Source: Membranipora membranacea
Taxonomy: Eukaryota; Bryozoa; Gymnolaemata; Cheilostomatida; Membraniporidae
DNA: 64,000 bases
Direction: 5' to 3'
Assembly: GCA_914767715.1 (NCBI GenBank)
Contig: OU612074.1
Location: 15,798,062 to 15,862,061 of the forward strand
Shown: in pieces, positions 23,656-36,409 of the stretch
Layout of the letters: each line of letters opens with the position of its first letter
Numbering within the stretch: position 1 is the stretch's first letter
Notes under the pieces: model-generated
The model's database searches: none
The model's input: the letters and a program-made list of their open reading frames with translations, nothing else
What the model was told of the DNA's origin: nothing
Translations under genes and position numbers: made by a program

Positions 23656-26267
23656 TCCACACGGTATAGAGTAGGTTAGGAGGAAATCTATTTTTTAAAC
23701 TGGCGGTAAAAAACACCAAGGGTCCCCCCTTTGTTACTTTTTTAAATTTTAAAGTCGCTCTCATTTCTGTTTTATTTATCGTAGGATCTTAATACTCTGG
23801 AATTTGAATGAGGCCAATGAGGCCATCAACTGGTCAAAGTTTGAAAGAATTGCGATGGCTTTTTAATTTTTCACCCTGCCGTTTGGCATGTTTTTTTATG
23901 ACAAAACTGGCCCTCGTTAAAAAAGTTGCAGCCGCCAAACTAAGAGGGCCAGCCCCAAACGGTTTTCAGTTCCTAAGTCAGCATGAAATTCCACACGGTA
24001 TAGAGTAGGTTAGGAGGAAATCTATTTTTTAAACTGGCTGTAAAAAACACCAAGGGTCCCCCCTTTGTTACTTTTTTAAATTTTAAAGTCGCTCTCATTT
24101 CTGTTCTATTTATCGTAGGATCTTAATATTCTGGAATTTGAATGAGGCCAATGAGGCCATCAACTGGTCAAAGTTTGAAAGAATTGCGATGGCTTTTTAA
24201 TTTTTCACCCTGCCGTTTGGCATGCTTTTTTATGACGAAACTGGCCCTCGTTAAAAAAGTTGCTGCCGCCAAACTAAGAGGGCCAGCCCCAAACGGCTTT
24301 CAGTTCCTAAGTCAGCATGAAATTCCAAACGGTATAGAGTAGGTTAGGAGGAAATCTACTTTTTAAACTGGCGGTAAAAAACACCAAGGGTCCCCCCTTT
24401 GTTACTTTTTTAAATTTTAAAGTCGCTCTCATTTCTGTTCTATTTATCGTAGGATCTTAATATTCTGGAATTTGAATGAGGCCAATGAGGCCATCAACTG
24501 GTCAAAGTTTGAAAGAATTGCGATGGCTTTTTAATTTTTCACCCTGCCGTTTGGCATGTTTTTTTATGACAAAACTGGCCCTCGTTAAAAAAGTTGCAGC
24601 CGCCAAACTAAGAGGGCCAGCCCCAAACGGTTTTCAGTTCCTAAGTCAGCATGAAATTCCACACGGTATAGAGTAGGTTAGGAGGAAATCTATTTTTTAA
24701 ACTGGCTGTAAAAAACACCAAGGGTCCCCCCTTTGTTACTTTTTTAAATTTTAAAGTCGCTCTCATTTCTGTTCTATTTATCGTAGGATCTTAATATTCT
24801 GGAATTTGAATGAGGCCAATGAGGCCATCAACTGGTCAAAGTTTGAAAGAATTGCGATGGCTTTTTAATTTTTCACCCTGCCGTTTGGCATGTTTTTTTA
24901 TGACAAAACTGGCCCTCGTTAAAAAAGTTGCTGCCGCCAAACTAAGAGGGCCAGCCCCAAACAGCTTTCAGTTCCTAAGTCAGCATGAAATTCCACACGG
25001 TATAGAGTAGGTTAGGAGGAAATCTATTTTTTAAACTGGCGGTAAAAAACACCAAGGGTCCCCCCTTTGTTACTTTTTTAAATTTTAAAGTCGCTCTCAT
25101 TTCTGTTCTATTTATCGTAGGATCTTAATATTCTGGAATTTGAATGAGGCCAATGAGGCCATCAACTGGCCAAAGTTTGAATGAATTGCGATGGCTTTTT
25201 AATTTTTCACCCTGCCGTTTGGCATGTTTTTTTATGACAAAACTGGCCCTCGTTAAAAAAGTTGCAGCCGCCAAACTAAGAGGGCCAGCCCCAAACGGTT
25301 TTCAGTGCCTAAGTCAGCATGAAATTCCACACGGTATAGAGTAGGTTAGGAGGAAATCTATTTTTTAAACTGGCTGTAAAAAACACCAAGGGTCCCCCCT
25401 TTGTTACTTTTTTAAATTTTAAAGTCGCTCTCATTTCTGTTCTATTTATCGTAGGATCTTAATATTCTGGAATTTGAATGAGGCCAATGAGGCCATCAAC
25501 TGGTCAAAGTTTGAAAGAATTGCGATGGCTTTTTAATTTTTCACCCTGCCGTTTGGCATGTTTTTTTATGACAAAACTGGCCCTCGTTAAAAAAGTTGCT
25601 GCCGCCAAACTAAGAGGGCCAGCCCCAAACGGCTTTCAGTTCCTAAGTCAGCATGAAATTCCACACGGTATAGAGTAGGTTAGGAGGAAATCTATTTTTT
25701 AAACTGGCGGTAAAAAACACCAAGGGTCCCCCCTTTGTTACTTTTTTAAATTTTAAAGTCGCTCTCATTTCTGTTCTATTTATCGTAGGATCTTAATATT
25801 CTGGAATTTGAATGAGGCCAATGAGGCCATCAACTGGTCAAAGTTTTAAAGAATTGCGATGGCTTTTTAATTTTTCACCCTGCCGTTTGGCATGTTTTTT
25901 TATGACAAAACTGGCCCTCGTTAAAAAAGTTGCAGCCGCCAAACTAAGAGGGCCAGCCCCAAACGGTTTTCAGTTCCTAAGTCAGCATGAAATTCCACAC
26001 GGTATAGAGTAGGTTAGGAGGAAATCTATTTTTTAAACTGTCTGTAAAAAACACCAAGGGTCCCCCCTTTGTTACTTTTTTAAATTTTAAAGTCGCTCTC
26101 ATTTCTGTTCTATTTATCGTAGGATCTTAATATTCTGGAATTTGAATGAGGCCAATGAGGCCATCAACTGGTCAAAGTTTGAAAGAATTGCGATGGCTTT
26201 TTAATTTTTCACCCTGCCGTTTGGCATGTTTTTTTATGACAAAACTGGCCCTCGTTAAAAAAGTTGC
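23656..26267 (+). repeat. Segmental duplication copy 2 (partner of 17642-20254)
   Basis: This copy carries the same ordered set of private variants, offset by 6,014 bp at its left and 6,013 bp at its right; the change in offset is explained by the extra C near 19047 in the first copy. One new difference is GAATGAATTG near 25182, where the partner has GAAAGAATTG. The monomer to its left (71) is an A/B recombinant (A at 213, C at 246, G at 322), and the monomer at its right edge (79) switches to an A type with an in-frame stop. Both edges therefore coincide with changes of monomer type. High identity over 2.6 kb implies a recent event relative to the divergence of the array. Confidence 0.9.
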
Positions 26268-28059
26268 TGCCGCCAAACTAAGAGGGCCTGCCCCAAACGG
26301 CTTTCAGTTCCTAAGTCAGCATTAAATTCCACACGGTATAGAGTAGGTTAGGAGGAAATCTATTTTTTAAACTGGCGGTAAAAAACACCAAGGGTCCCCC
26401 CTTTGTTACTTTTTTAAATTTTAAAGTCGCTCTCATTTCTGTTCTATTTATCGTAGGATCTTAATATTCTGGAATTTGAATGAGGCCAATGAGGCCATCA
26501 ACTGGTCAAAGTTTGAAAGAATTGCGATGGCTTTTTAATTTTTCACCCCGCCGTTTGGCATGTTTTTTTATGACAAAACTGGCCCTCGTTAAAAAAGTTG
26601 CAGCCGCCAAACTAAGAGGGCCAGCCCCAAACGGTTTTCAGTTCCTAAGTCAGCATGAAATTCCACACGGTATAGAGTAGGTTAGGAGGAAATCTATTTT
26701 TTAAACTGGCTGTAAAAAACACCAAGGGTTCCCCCTTTGTTACTTTTTTAAATTTTAAAGTCGCTCTCATTTCTGTTCTATTTATCGTAGGATCTTAATA
26801 TTCTGGAATTTGAATGAGGCCAATGAGGCCATCAACTGGTCAAAGTTTGAAAGAATTGCGATGGCTTTTTAATTTTTCACCCTGCCGTTTGGCATGTTTT
26901 TTTATGACAAAACTGGCCCTCGTTAAAAAAGTTGCTGCCGCCAAACTAAGAGGGCCAGCCCCAAACGGCTTTCAGTTCCTAAGTCAGCATGAAATTCCAC
27001 ACGGTATAGAGTAGGTTAGGAGGAAATCTATTTTTTAAACTGGCGGTAAAAAACACCAAGGGTCCCCCCTTTGTTACTTTTTTAAATTTTAAAGTCGCTC
27101 TCATTTCTGTTCTATTTATCGTAGGATCTTAATATTCTGGAATTTGAATGAGGCCAATGAGGCCATCAACTGGTCAAAGTTTGAAAGAATTGCGATGGCT
27201 TTTTAATTTTTCACCCTGCCGTTTGGCATGTTTTTTTATGACAAAACTGGCCCTCGTTAAAAAAGTTGCAGCCGCCAAACTAAGAGGGCCAGCCCCAAAC
27301 GGTTTTCAGTTCCTAAGTCAGCATGAAATTCCACACGGTATAGAGTAGGTTAGGAGGAAATCTATTTTTTAAACTGGCTGTAAAAAACACCAAGGGTCCC
27401 CCCTTTGTTACTTTTTTAAATTTTAAAGTCGCTCTCATTTCTGTTCTATTTATCGTAGGATCTTAATATTCTGGAATTTGAATGAGGCCAATGAGGCCAT
27501 CAACTGGTCAAAGTTTGAAAGAATTGCGATGGCTTTTATATTTTTCACCCTGCCGTTTGGCATGTTTTTTTATGACAAAACTGGCCCTCGTTAAAAAAGT
27601 TGCTGCCGCCAAACTAAGAGGGCCAGCCCCAAACGGCTTTCAGTTCCTAAGTCAGCATGAAATTCCACACGGTATAGAGTAGGTTAGGAGGAAATCTATT
27701 TTTTAAACTGGCGGTAAAAAACACCAAGGGTCCCCCCTTTGTTACTTTTTTAAATTTTAAAGTCGCTCTTATTTCTGTTCTATTTATCGTAGGATCTTAA
27801 TATTCTGGAATTTGAATGAGGCCAATGAGGCCATCAACTGGTCAAAGTTTGAAAGAATTGCGATGGCTTTTTAATTTTTCACCCTGCCGTTTGGCATGTT
27901 TTTTTATGACAAAACTGGCCCTCGTTAAAAAAGTTGCAGCCGCCAAACTAAGAGGGCCAGCCCCAAACGGTTTTCAGTTCCTAAGTCAGCATGAAATTCC
28001 ACACGGTATAGAGTAGGTTAGGAGGAAATCTATTTTTTAAACTGGCTGTAAAAAACACC
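26268..28059 (+). repeat. Dimer-type stretch between duplicated blocks
   Basis: Monomers 79 (most) to 84 follow the A-B alternation. Private variants include CCTGCCCC near 26288, TAA at 26323-26325, CACCCCGCC near 26545, a C-to-T change in the C run near 26730 (GGGTTCCCCC), CTTTTATATTT near 27533 and CTCTTATTT near 27768. No other feature is seen. Confidence 0.85.
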
Positions 28060-29729
28060 AAGGGTCCCCCCTTTGTTACTTTTTTAAATTTTAAAGTCGC
28101 TCTCATTTCTGTTCTATTTATCGTAGGATCTTAATATTCTGGAATTTGAATGAGGCCAATGAGGCCATCAACTGGTCAAAGTTTGAAAGAATTGCGATGG
28201 CTTTTTAATTTTTCACCCTGCCGTTTGGCATGTTTTTTTATGACAAAACTGGCCCTCGTTAAAAAAGTTGCAGCCGCCAAACTAAGAGGGCCAGCCCCAA
28301 ACGGTTTTCAGTTCCTAAGTCAGCATGAAATTCCACACGGTATAGAGTAGGTTAGGAGGAAATCTATTTTTTAAACTGGCGGTAAAAAACACCAAGGGTC
28401 CCCCCTTTGTTACTTTTTTAACTTTTAAAGTCGGTCTCATTTCTGTTCTATTTATCGTAGGATCTTAATATTCTGGAATTTGAATGAGGCCAATGAGGCC
28501 ATCAACTGGTCAAAGTTTGAAAGAATTGCGATGGCTTTTTAATTTTTCACCCTGCCGTTTGGCATGTTTTTTTATGACAAAACTGGCCCTCGTTAAAAAA
28601 GTTGCAGCCGCCAAACTAAGAGGGCCAGCCCCAAACGGTTTTCAGTTCCTAAGTCAGCATGAAATTCCACACGGTATAGAGTAGGTTAGGAGGAAATCTA
28701 TTTTTTAAACTGGCAGTAAAAAACACCAAGGGTCCCCCCTTTGTTACTTTTTTAAATTTTAAAGTCGCTCTCATTTCTGTTCTATTTATCGTAGGATCTT
28801 AATATTCTGGAATTTGAATGAGGCCAATGAGGCCATCAACTGGTCAAAGTTTGAAAGAATTGCGATGACTTTTTAATTTTTCACCCTGCCGTTTGGCATG
28901 TTTTTTTATGACAAAACTGGCCCTCGTTAAAAAAGTTGCAGCCGCCAAACTAAGAGGGCCAGCCCCAAACGGTTTTCAGTTCCTAAGTCAGCATGAAATT
29001 CCACACGGTATAGAGTAGGTTAGGAGGAAATCTATTTTTTAAACTGGCAGTAAAAAACACCAAGGGTCCCCCCTTTGTTACTTTTTTAAATTTTAAAGTC
29101 GCTCTCATTTCTGTTCTATTTATCGTAGGATCTTAATATTCTGGAATTTGAATGAGGCCAATGAGGCCATCAACTGGTCAAAGTTTGAAAGAATTGCGAT
29201 GGCTTTTTAATTTTTCACCCTGCCGTTTGGCATGTTTTTTTATGACAAAACTGGCCCTCGTTAAAAAAGTTGCAGCCGCCAAACTAAGAGGGCCAGCCCC
29301 AAACGGTTTTCAGTTCCTAAGTCAGCATGAAATTCCACACGGTATAGAGTAGGTTAGGAGGAAATCTATTTTTTAAACTGGCTGTAAAAAACACCAAGGG
29401 TCCCCCCTTTGTTACTTTTTTAAATTTTAAAGTCGCTCTCATTTCTGTTCTATTTATCGTAAGATCTTAATATTCTGGAATTTGAATGAGGCCAATGAGG
29501 CCATCAACTGGTCAAAGTTTGAAAGAATTGCGATGGCTTTTTAATTTTTCACCCTGCCGTTTGGCATGTTTTTTTATGACAAAACTGGCCCTCGTTAAAA
29601 AAGTTGCTGCCGCCAAACTAAGAGGGCCAGCCCCAAACGGCTTTCAGTTCCTAAGTCAGAATGAAATTCCACACGGTATAGAGTAGGTTAGGAGGAAATC
29701 TATTTTTTAAACTGGCGGTTAAAAACACC
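28060..29729 (+). repeat. Pentamer HOR, copy c (dispersed third copy)
   Basis: Monomers 85-89 show the same order: offset 322 G, A, A, T and then an A-type monomer with CGTAAGATC near 29458. The third monomer has the same TGA at 28866-28868. The second monomer carries CGGTCTC as in copy a, while the fifth carries CAGAATG as in copy b, so this copy shares private variants with both. A further private change is CGGTTAAAAA near 29717. The dispersed location, about 6.3 kb from copy b, shows that the pentamer was moved or duplicated as a block. Confidence 0.88.
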
Positions 29730-31400
29730 AAGGGTCCCCCCTTTGTTACTTTTTTAAATTTTAAAGTCGCTCTCATTTCTGTTCTATTTATCGTAGGATC
29801 TTAATATTCTGGAATTTGAATGAGGCCAATGAGGCCATCAACTGGTCAAAGTTTGAAAGAATTGCGATGGCTTTTTAATTTTTCACCCTGCCGTTTGGCA
29901 TGTTTTTTTATGACAAAACTGGCCCTCGTTAAAAAAGTTGCAGCCGCCAAACTAAGAGGGCCAGCCCCAAACGGTTTTCAGTTCCTAAGTCAGCATGAAA
30001 TTCCACACGGTATAGAGTAGGTTAGGAGGAAATCTATTTTTTAAACTGGCTGTAAAAAACACCAAGGGTCCCCCCTTTGTTACTTTTTTAAATTTTAAAG
30101 TCGCTCTCATTTCTGTTCTATTTATCGTAGGATCTTAATATTCTGGAATTTGAATGAGGCCAATGAGGCCATCAACTGGTCAAAGTTTGAAAGAATTGCG
30201 ATGGCTTTTTAGTTTTTCACCCTGCCGTTTGGCATGTTTTTTTATGACAAAACTGGCCCTCGTTAAAAAAGTTGCAGCCGCCAAACTAAGAGGGCCAGCC
30301 CCAAACGGTTTTCAGTTCCTAAGTCAGCATGAAATTCCACACGGTATAGAGTAGGTTAGGAGGAAATCTATTTTTTAAACTGGCAGTAAAAAACACCAAG
30401 GGTCCCCCCTTTGTTACTTTTTTAAATTTTAAAGTCGCTCTCATTTCTGTTCTATTTATCGTAGGATCTTAATATTCTGGAATTTGAATGAGGCCAATGA
30501 GGCCATCAACTGGTCAAAGTTTGAAAGAATTGCGATGGCTTTTTAATTTTTCACCCTGCCGTTTGGCATGTTTTTTTATGACAAAACTGGCCCTCGTTAA
30601 AAAAGTTGCAGCCGCCAAACTAAGAGGGCCAGCCCCAAACGGTTTTCAGTTCCTAAGTCAGCATGAAATTCCACACGGTATAGAGTAGGTTAGGAGGAAA
30701 TCTATTTTTTAAACTGGCTGTAAAAAACACCAAGGGTCCCCCCTTTGTTACTTTTTTAAATTTTAAAGTCGCTCTCATTTCTGTTCTATTTATCGTAAGA
30801 TCTTAATATTCTGGAATTTGAATGAGGCCAATGAGGCCATCAACTGGTCAAAGTTTGAAAGAATTGCGATGGCTTTTTAATTTTTCACCCTGCCGTTTGG
30901 CATGTTTTTTTATGACAAAACTGGCCCTCGTTAAAAAAGTTGCTGCCGCCAAACTAAGAGGGCCAGCCCCAAACGGCTTTCAGTTCCTAAGTCAGAATGA
31001 AATTCCACACGGTATAGAGTAGGTTAGGAGGAAATCTATTTTTTAAACTGGCGGTAAAAAACACCAAGGGTCCCCCCCTTTGTTACTTTTTTAAATTTTA
31101 AAGTCGCTCTCATTTCTGTTCTATTTATCGTAGGATCTTAATATTCTGGAATTTGAATGAGGCCAATGAGGCCATCAACTGGTCAAAGTTTGAAAGAATT
31201 GCGATGGCTTTTTAATTTTTCACCCTGCCGTTTGGCATGTTTTTTTATGACAAAACTGGCCCTCGTTAAAAAAGTTGCTGCCGCCAAACTAAGAGGGCCA
31301 GCCCCAAACGGTTTTCAGTTCCTAAGTCAGCATGAAATTCCACACGGTATAGAGTAGGTTAGGAGGAAATCTATTTTTTAAACTGGCAGTAAAAAACACC
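29062..31400 (+). repeat. Seven-monomer tandem duplication, first copy (2,339 bp)
   Basis: Monomers 88-94. Markers in order are CGTAAGATC near 29458, CAGAATG near 29657, CGGTTAAAAA near 29717, TTTAGTTTTT near 30208, A at offset 322 of monomer 91, CGTAAGATC near 30794 and CAGAATG near 30992. All recur 2,339 bp to the right. The block contains a 335-bp monomer (C7 run near 31071), which accounts for 2,339 rather than 2,338. It overlaps the end of pentamer copy c, so the pentamer's last monomers were carried into the larger duplication. Confidence 0.9.
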
Positions 31401-33738
31401 AAGGGTCCCCCCTTTGTTACTTTTTTAAATTTTAAAGTCGCTCTCATTTCTGTTCTATTTATCGTAGGATCTTAATATTCTGGAATTTGAATGAGGCCAA
31501 TGAGGCCATCAACTGGTCAAAGTTTGAAAGAATTGCGATGGCTTTTTAATTTTTCACCCTGCCGTTTGGCATGTTTTTTTATGACAAAACTGGCCCTCGT
31601 TAAAAAAGTTGCAGCCGCCAAACTAAGAGGGCCAGCCCCAAACGGTTTTCAGTTCCTAAGTCAGCATGAAATTCCACACGGTATAGAGTAGGTTAGGAGG
31701 AAATCTATTTTTTAAACTGGCTGTAAAAAACACCAAGGGTCCCCCCTTTGTTACTTTTTTAAATTTTAAAGTCGCTCTCATTTCTGTTCTATTTATCGTA
31801 AGATCTTAATATTCTGGAATTTGAATGAGGCCAATGAGGCCATCAACTGGTCAAAGTTTGAAAGAATTGCGATGGCTTTTTAATTTTTCACCCTGCCGTT
31901 TGGCATGTTTTTTTATGACAAAACTGGCCCTCGTTAAAAAAGTTGCTGCCGCCAAACTAAGAGGGCCAGCCCCAAACGGCTTTCAGTTCCTAAGTCAGAA
32001 TGAAATTCCACACGGTATAGAGTAGGTTAGGAGGAAATCTATTTTTTAAACTGGCGGTTAAAAACACCAAGGGTCCCCCCTTTGTTACTTTTTTAAATTT
32101 TAAAGTCGCTCTCATTTCTGTTCTATTTATCGTAGGATCTTAATATTCTGGAATTTGAATGAGGCCAATGAGGCCATCAACTGGTCAAAGTTTGAAAGAA
32201 TTGCGATGGCTTTTTAATTTTTCACCCTGCCGTTTGGCATGTTTTTTTATGACAAAACTGGCCCTCGTTAAAAAAGTTGCAGCCGCCAAACTAAGAGGGC
32301 CAGCCCCAAACGGTTTTCAGTTCCTAAGTCAGCATGAAATTCCACACGGTATAGAGTAGGTTAGGAGGAAATCTATTTTTTAAACTGGCTGTAAAAAACA
32401 CCAAGGGTCCCCCCTTTGTTACTTTTTTAAATTTTAAAGTCGCTCTCATTTCTGTTCTATTTATCGTAGGATCTTAATATTCTGGAATTTGAATGAGGCC
32501 AATGAGGCCATCAACTGGTCAAAGTTTGAAAGAATTGCGATGGCTTTTTAGTTTTTCACCCTGCCGTTTGGCATGTTTTTTTATGACAAAACTGGCCCTC
32601 GTTAAAAAAGTTGCAGCCGCCAAACTAAGAGGGCCAGCCCCAAACGGTTTTCAGTTCCTAAGTCAGCATGAAATTCCACACGGTATAGAGTAGGTTAGGA
32701 GGAAATCTATTTTTTAAACTGGCAGTAAAAAACACCAAGGGTCCCCCCTTTGTTACTTTTTTAAATTTTAAAGTCGCTCTCATTTCTGTTCTATTTATCG
32801 TAGGATCTTAATATTCTGGAATTTGAATGAGGCCAATGAGGCCATCAACTGGTCAAAGTTTGAAAGAATTGCGATGGCTTTTTAATTTTTCACCCTGCCG
32901 TTTGGCATGTTTTTTTATGACAAAACTGGCCCTCGTTAAAAAAGTTGCAGCCGCCAAACTAAGAGGGCCAGCCCCAAACGGTTTTCAGTTCCTAAGTCAG
33001 CATGAAATTCCACACGGTATAGAGTAGGTTAGGAGGAAATCTATTTTTTAAACTGGCTGTAAAAAACACCAAGGGTCCCCCCTTTGTTACTTTTTAAAAT
33101 TTTAAAGTCGCTCTCATTTCTGTTCTATTTATCGTAAGATCTTAATATTCTGGAATTTGAATGAGGCCAATGAGGCCATCAACTGGTCAAAGTTTGAAAG
33201 AATTGCGATGGCTTTTTAATTTTTCACCCTGCCGTTTGGCATGTTTTTTTATGACAAAACTGGCCCTCGTTAAAAAAGTTGCTGCCGCCAAACTAAGAGG
33301 GCCAGCCCCAAACGGCTTTCAGTTCCTAAGTCAGAATGAAATTCCACACGGTATAGAGTAGGTTAGGAGGAAATCTATTTTTTAAACTGGCGGTAAAAAA
33401 CACCAAGGGTCCCCCCTTTGTTACTTTTTTAAATTTTAAAGTCGCTCTCATTTCTGTTCTATTTATCGTAGGATCTTAATATTCTGGAATTTGAATGAGG
33501 CCAATGAGGCCATCAACTGGTCAAAGTTTGAAAGAATTGCGATGGCTTTTTAATTTTTCACCCTGCCGTTTGGCATGTTTTTTTATGACAAAACTGGCCC
33601 TCGTTAAAAAAGTTGCAGCCGCCAAACTAAGAGGGCCAGCCCCAAACGGTTTTCAGTTCCTAAGTCAGCATGAAATTCCACACGGTATAGAGTAGGTTAG
33701 GAGGAAATCTATTTTTTAAACTGGCTGTAAAAAACACC
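31401..33738 (+). repeat. Seven-monomer tandem duplication, second copy
   Basis: Monomers 95-101 repeat the preceding block: CGTAAGATC near 31798, CAGAATG near 31997, CGGTTAAAAA near 32055, TTTAGTTTTT near 32548, A at offset 322 of monomer 98, CGTAAGATC near 33133 and CAGAATG near 33332. The first six monomers match well. The seventh differs from its partner at offsets 213 and 322, so the duplicated segment probably ends near 33404. A private change is CTTTTTAAAATTT near 33093. Confidence 0.88.
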
Positions 33739-36076
33739 AAGGGTCCCCCCTTTGTTACTTTTTTAAATTTTAAAGTCGCTCTCATTTCTGTTCTATTTAT
33801 CGCAGGATCTTAATATTCTGGAATTTGAATGAGGCCAATGAGGCCATCAACTGGTCAAAGTTTGAAAGAATTGCGATGGCTTTTTAATTTTTCACCGTGC
33901 CGTTTGGCATGTTTTTTTATGACAAAACTGGCCCTCGTTAAAAAAGTTGCAGCCGCCAAACTAAGATGGCCAGCCCCAAACGGTTTTCAGTTCCTAAGTC
34001 AGCATGAAATTCCACACGGTATAGAGTAGGTTAGGAGGAAATCTATTTTTTAAACTGGCTGTAAAAAACACCAAGGGTCCCCCCTTTGTTACTTTTTTAA
34101 ATTTTAAAGTCGCTCTCATTTCTGTTCTATTTATCGTAGGATCTTAATATTCTGGAATTTGAATGAGGCCAATGAGGCCATCAACTGGTCAAAGTTTGAA
34201 AGAATTGCGATGGCTTTTTAATTTTTCACCCTGCCGTTTGGCATGTTTTTTTATGACAAAACTGGCCCTCGTTAAAAAAGTTGCTGCCGCCAAACTAAGA
34301 GGGCCAGCCCCAAACGGCTTTCAGTTCCTAAGTCAGCATGAAATTCCACACGGTATAGAGTAGGTTAGGAGGAAATCTATTTTTTAAACTGGCGGTAAAA
34401 AACACCAAGGGTCCCCCCTTTGTTACTTTTTTAAATTTTAAAGTCGCTCTCATTTCTGTTCTATTTATCGTAGGATCTTAATATTCTGGAATTTGAATGA
34501 GGCCAATGAGGCCATCAACTGGTCAAAGTTTGAAAGAATTGCGATGGCTTTTTAATTTTTCACCCTGCCGTTTGGCATGTTTTTTTATGACAAAACTGGC
34601 CCTCGTTAAAAAAGTTGCAGCCGCCAAACTAAGAGGGCCAGCCCCAAACGGTTTTCAGTTCCTAAGTCAGCATGAAATTCCACACGGTATAGAGTAGGTT
34701 AGGAGGAAATCTATTTTTTAAACTGGCTGTAAAAAACACCAAGGGTCCCCCCTTTGTTACTTTTTTAAATTTTAAAGTCGCTCTCATTTCTGTTCTATTT
34801 ATCGTAGGATCTTAATATTCTGGAATTTGAATGAGGCCAATGAGGCCATCAACTGGTCAAAGTTTGAAAGAATTGCGATGGCTTTTTAAATTTTCACCCT
34901 GCCGTTTGGCATGTTTTTTTATGACAAAACTGGCCCTAGTTAAAAAAGTTGCTGCCGCCAAACTAAGAGGGCCAGCCCCAAACGGCTTTCAGTTCCTAAG
35001 TCAGCATGAAATTCCACACGGTATAGAGTAGGTTAGGAGGAAATCTATCTTTTAAACTGGCGGTAAAAAACACCAAGGGTCCCCCCTTTGTTACTTTTTT
35101 AAATTTTAAAGTCGCTCTCATTTCTGTTCTATTTATCGTAGGATCTTAATATTCTGGAATTTGAATGAGGCCAATGAGGCCATCAACTGGTCAAAGTTTG
35201 AAAGAATTGCGATGGCTTTTTAATTTTTCACCCTGCCGTTTGGCATGTTTTTTTATGACAAAACTGGCCCTCGTTAAAAAAGTTGCAGCCGCCAAACTAA
35301 GAGGGCCAGCCCCAAACGGTTTTCAGTTCCTAAGTCAGCATGAAATTCCACACGGTATAGAGTAGGTTAGGAGGAAATCTATTTTTTAAACTGGCTGTAA
35401 AAAACACCAAGGGTCCCCCCTTTGTTACTTTTTTAAATTTTAAAGTCGCTCTCATTTCTGTTCTATTTATCGTAGGATCTTAATATTCTGGAATTTGAAT
35501 GAGGCCAATGAGGCCATCAACTGGTCAAAGTTTGAAAGAATTGCGATGGCTTTTTAATTTTTCACCCTGCCGTTTGGCATGTTTTTTTATGACAAAACTG
35601 GCCCTCGTTAAAAAAGTTGCTGCCGCCAAACTAAGAGGGCCAGCCCCAAACGGCTTTCAGTTCCTAAGTCAGCATGAAATTCCACACGGTATAGAGTAGG
35701 TTAGGAGGAAATCTATTTTTTAAACTGGCGGTAAAAAACACCAAGGGTCCCCCCTTTGTTACTTTTTTAAATTTTAAAGTCGCTCTCATTTCTGTTCTAT
35801 TTATCGTAGGATCTTAATATTCTGGAATTTGAATGAGGCCAATGAGGCCATCAACTGGTCAAAGTTTGAAAGAATTGCGATGGCTTTTTAATTTTTCACC
35901 CTGCCGTTTGGCATGTTTTTTTATGACAAAACTGGCCCTCGTTAAAAAAGTTGCAGCCGCCAAACTAAGAGGGCTAGCCCCAAACGGTTTTCAGTTCCTA
36001 ATTCAGCATGAAATTCCACACGGTATAGAGTAGGTTAGGAGGAAATCTATTTTTTAAACTGGCTGTAAAAAACACC

Positions 36077-36409
36077 AAGGGTCCCCCCTTTGTTACTTTT
36101 TTAAATTTTAAAGTCGCTCTCATTTCTGTTCTATTTATCGTAGGATCTTAATATTCTGGAATTTGAATGAGGCCAATGAGGCCATCAACTGGTCAAAGTT
36201 TGAAAGAATTGCGATGGCTTTTTAATTTTTCACCCTGCCGTTTGGCATGTTTTTTATGACAAAACTGGCCCTCGTTAAAAAAGTTGCAGCCGCCAAACTA
36301 AGAGGGCCAGCCCCAAACGGTTTTCAGTTCCTAAGTCAGCATGAAATTCCACACGGTATAGAGTAGGTTAGGAGGAAATCTATTTTTTAAACTGGCTGTA
36401 AAAAACACC
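36077..36409 (+). repeat. 333-bp monomer with T6 run
   Basis: Monomer 109 has six Ts rather than seven in the run before ATGAC (near 36250), which shifts the ORF frame. It is a B type following another B type. The rest of the unit is standard. Confidence 0.85.
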
